From Ancalomicrobiaceae bacterium S20 (GTDB taxonomy: Bacteria; Pseudomonadota; Alphaproteobacteria; Rhizobiales; Ancalomicrobiaceae), in contig CP158568.1 in the NCBI GenBank assembly GCA_040269895.1, positions 434,001-498,000 on the forward strand: a DNA stretch of 64,000 nt. Direction: 5' to 3'. Position 1 is the stretch's first letter. Every line of letters starts with the position of its first letter. Of this stretch, positions 63,575-64,000 are shown piece after piece. Below the pieces are notes generated by a model that had not been told where the DNA came from, searched no databases, and worked only from the letters and a program-made list of their open reading frames with translations. Both the position numbers and the translations under genes were made by a program.

Positions 63575-64000
63575 CAGGCGAACCGGACCTTGATGATCTC
63601 GTAGGAGCGGGCGCCGCCGGGCGAGATCACCTCGACGGTGTCGCCGACGTCCTTGCCGATCAGCGCGCGCGCGATCGGGGAGGAGATCGAGATGCGGCCG
63701 AGCTTCACGTCGGCTTCCATGTCGCCGACGATCTGGTAGCTCTTCTCCTCCTCGGTGTCCTCGTCGAGCAGCGTCACCGTCGCGCCGAACTTCACCTTGG
63801 TGCCGGAGAGCTTGGTGATGTCGATGACCTCGGCGCGGCTCAGCTTGTCCTCGAGCTCGGCGATACGGCCCTCGTTGAGGCTCTGCTGCTCCTTGGCGGA
63901 GTGATATTCGGCGTTCTCCGAAAGGTCGCCATGGGCGCGCGCTTCCGAGATGGCGTTGATGATGCGCGGCCGCTCGACCTGCTGGCGGTTCTTCAGCTCC
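63574..64000 (-). CDS. greA: transcription elongation factor GreA, 5' part missing
   Basis: The C-terminal 141 residues of GreA; the N-terminus is beyond the right edge. The coiled-coil part [20 protein letters not shown] and [20 protein letters not shown] holds the acidic tip Asp/Glu that stimulates transcript cleavage, and the FKBP-like C-terminal domain ends [20 protein letters not shown]. It rescues backtracked RNA polymerase. Overlaps the GT4 start by one base. Confidence 0.97.
   Translation of the reverse strand, partial: ELKNRQQVERPRIINAISEARAHGDLSENAEYHSAKEQQSLNEGRIAELEDKLSRAEVIDITKLSGTKVKFGATVTLLDEDTEEEKSYQIVGDMEADVKLGRISISSPIARALIGKDVGDTVEVISPGGARSYEIIKVRFA

Overview
The window is high-GC DNA with the gene content and gene order of an alphaproteobacterium, most probably of the order Hyphomicrobiales (Rhizobiales). 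The pointers are the ordered groups rplY-pth-ychF-MaoC, lgt-midA-pgeF, SDR-uvrC-pgsA-moaD-moaE, petP-petR-kinase divergent from ilvE, and Lrp/trxB/LysR next to ELM1-glycosyltransferase-greA, together with RopB-type small porins, DUF992, DUF1176 and UbiK proteins. Genus cannot be fixed from the sequence alone. It is chromosomal housekeeping DNA: no rRNA, tRNA, insertion sequence, prophage or CRISPR array was recognised.

Layout. 1-4 kb: edge of a Na/Pi cotransporter, two MaoC hydratases, a DUF4282 membrane protein and ychF. 4-8.7 kb: an accessory insert that splits the usual pth-ychF neighbourhood; it holds a frameshifted DUF2946-like gene, a PepSY membrane protein, a C5-cytosine methyltransferase, a Vsr nuclease and a convergent unknown protein that I read as the matching restriction nuclease. 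8.7-15.2 kb: pth, rplY, Uma2 nuclease, proC, YbjN, ubiK and a chemoreceptor. 15.5-23.2 kb: lgt, a frameshifted midA, pgeF, an M24 peptidase, a lipoprotein, prs, a TetR regulator and a reductase. 23.2-28.5 kb: a two-component system with a MarR regulator (petP/petR type), ilvE, a secreted protein and moaD/moaE. 28.5-34.4 kb: pgsA, then VOC, YafY and NYN genes sitting between pgsA and uvrC, then an SDR reductase. 34.9-43.4 kb: two porins, a GST, three secreted proteins including RNase T2, rlmJ, an RGG-rich cold-shock protein and a DM13 protein. 43.6-49.8 kb: metallo-hydrolase, small membrane transporters, a ParDE toxin-antitoxin pair, aspartate aminotransferase and a CcdA/thioredoxin pair. 50-57 kb: GT87, DUF992, a CNNM/CorC protein, an EF-G-like GTPase and MsrP. 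57.9-64 kb: LysR, trxB, Lrp, ELM1, GT4 and the 3' part of greA.

The most notable items are the methyltransferase/Vsr/unknown-nuclease cassette, the compact promoter plus two-hairpin leader of the NYN gene in which a terminator-like hairpin masks the ribosome-binding region, a glycine/arginine-rich cold-shock protein, an EF-G paralogue lacking the catalytic histidine, four 17-bp tandem repeats, and an interleaved pair of inverted repeats in a 717-bp gene-free stretch. Four genes each look broken by a single-base indel in GC-rich runs (near 4147, 17250, 22350 and 42113), which suggests either assembly errors or genuine lesions; this matters for the whole annotation.
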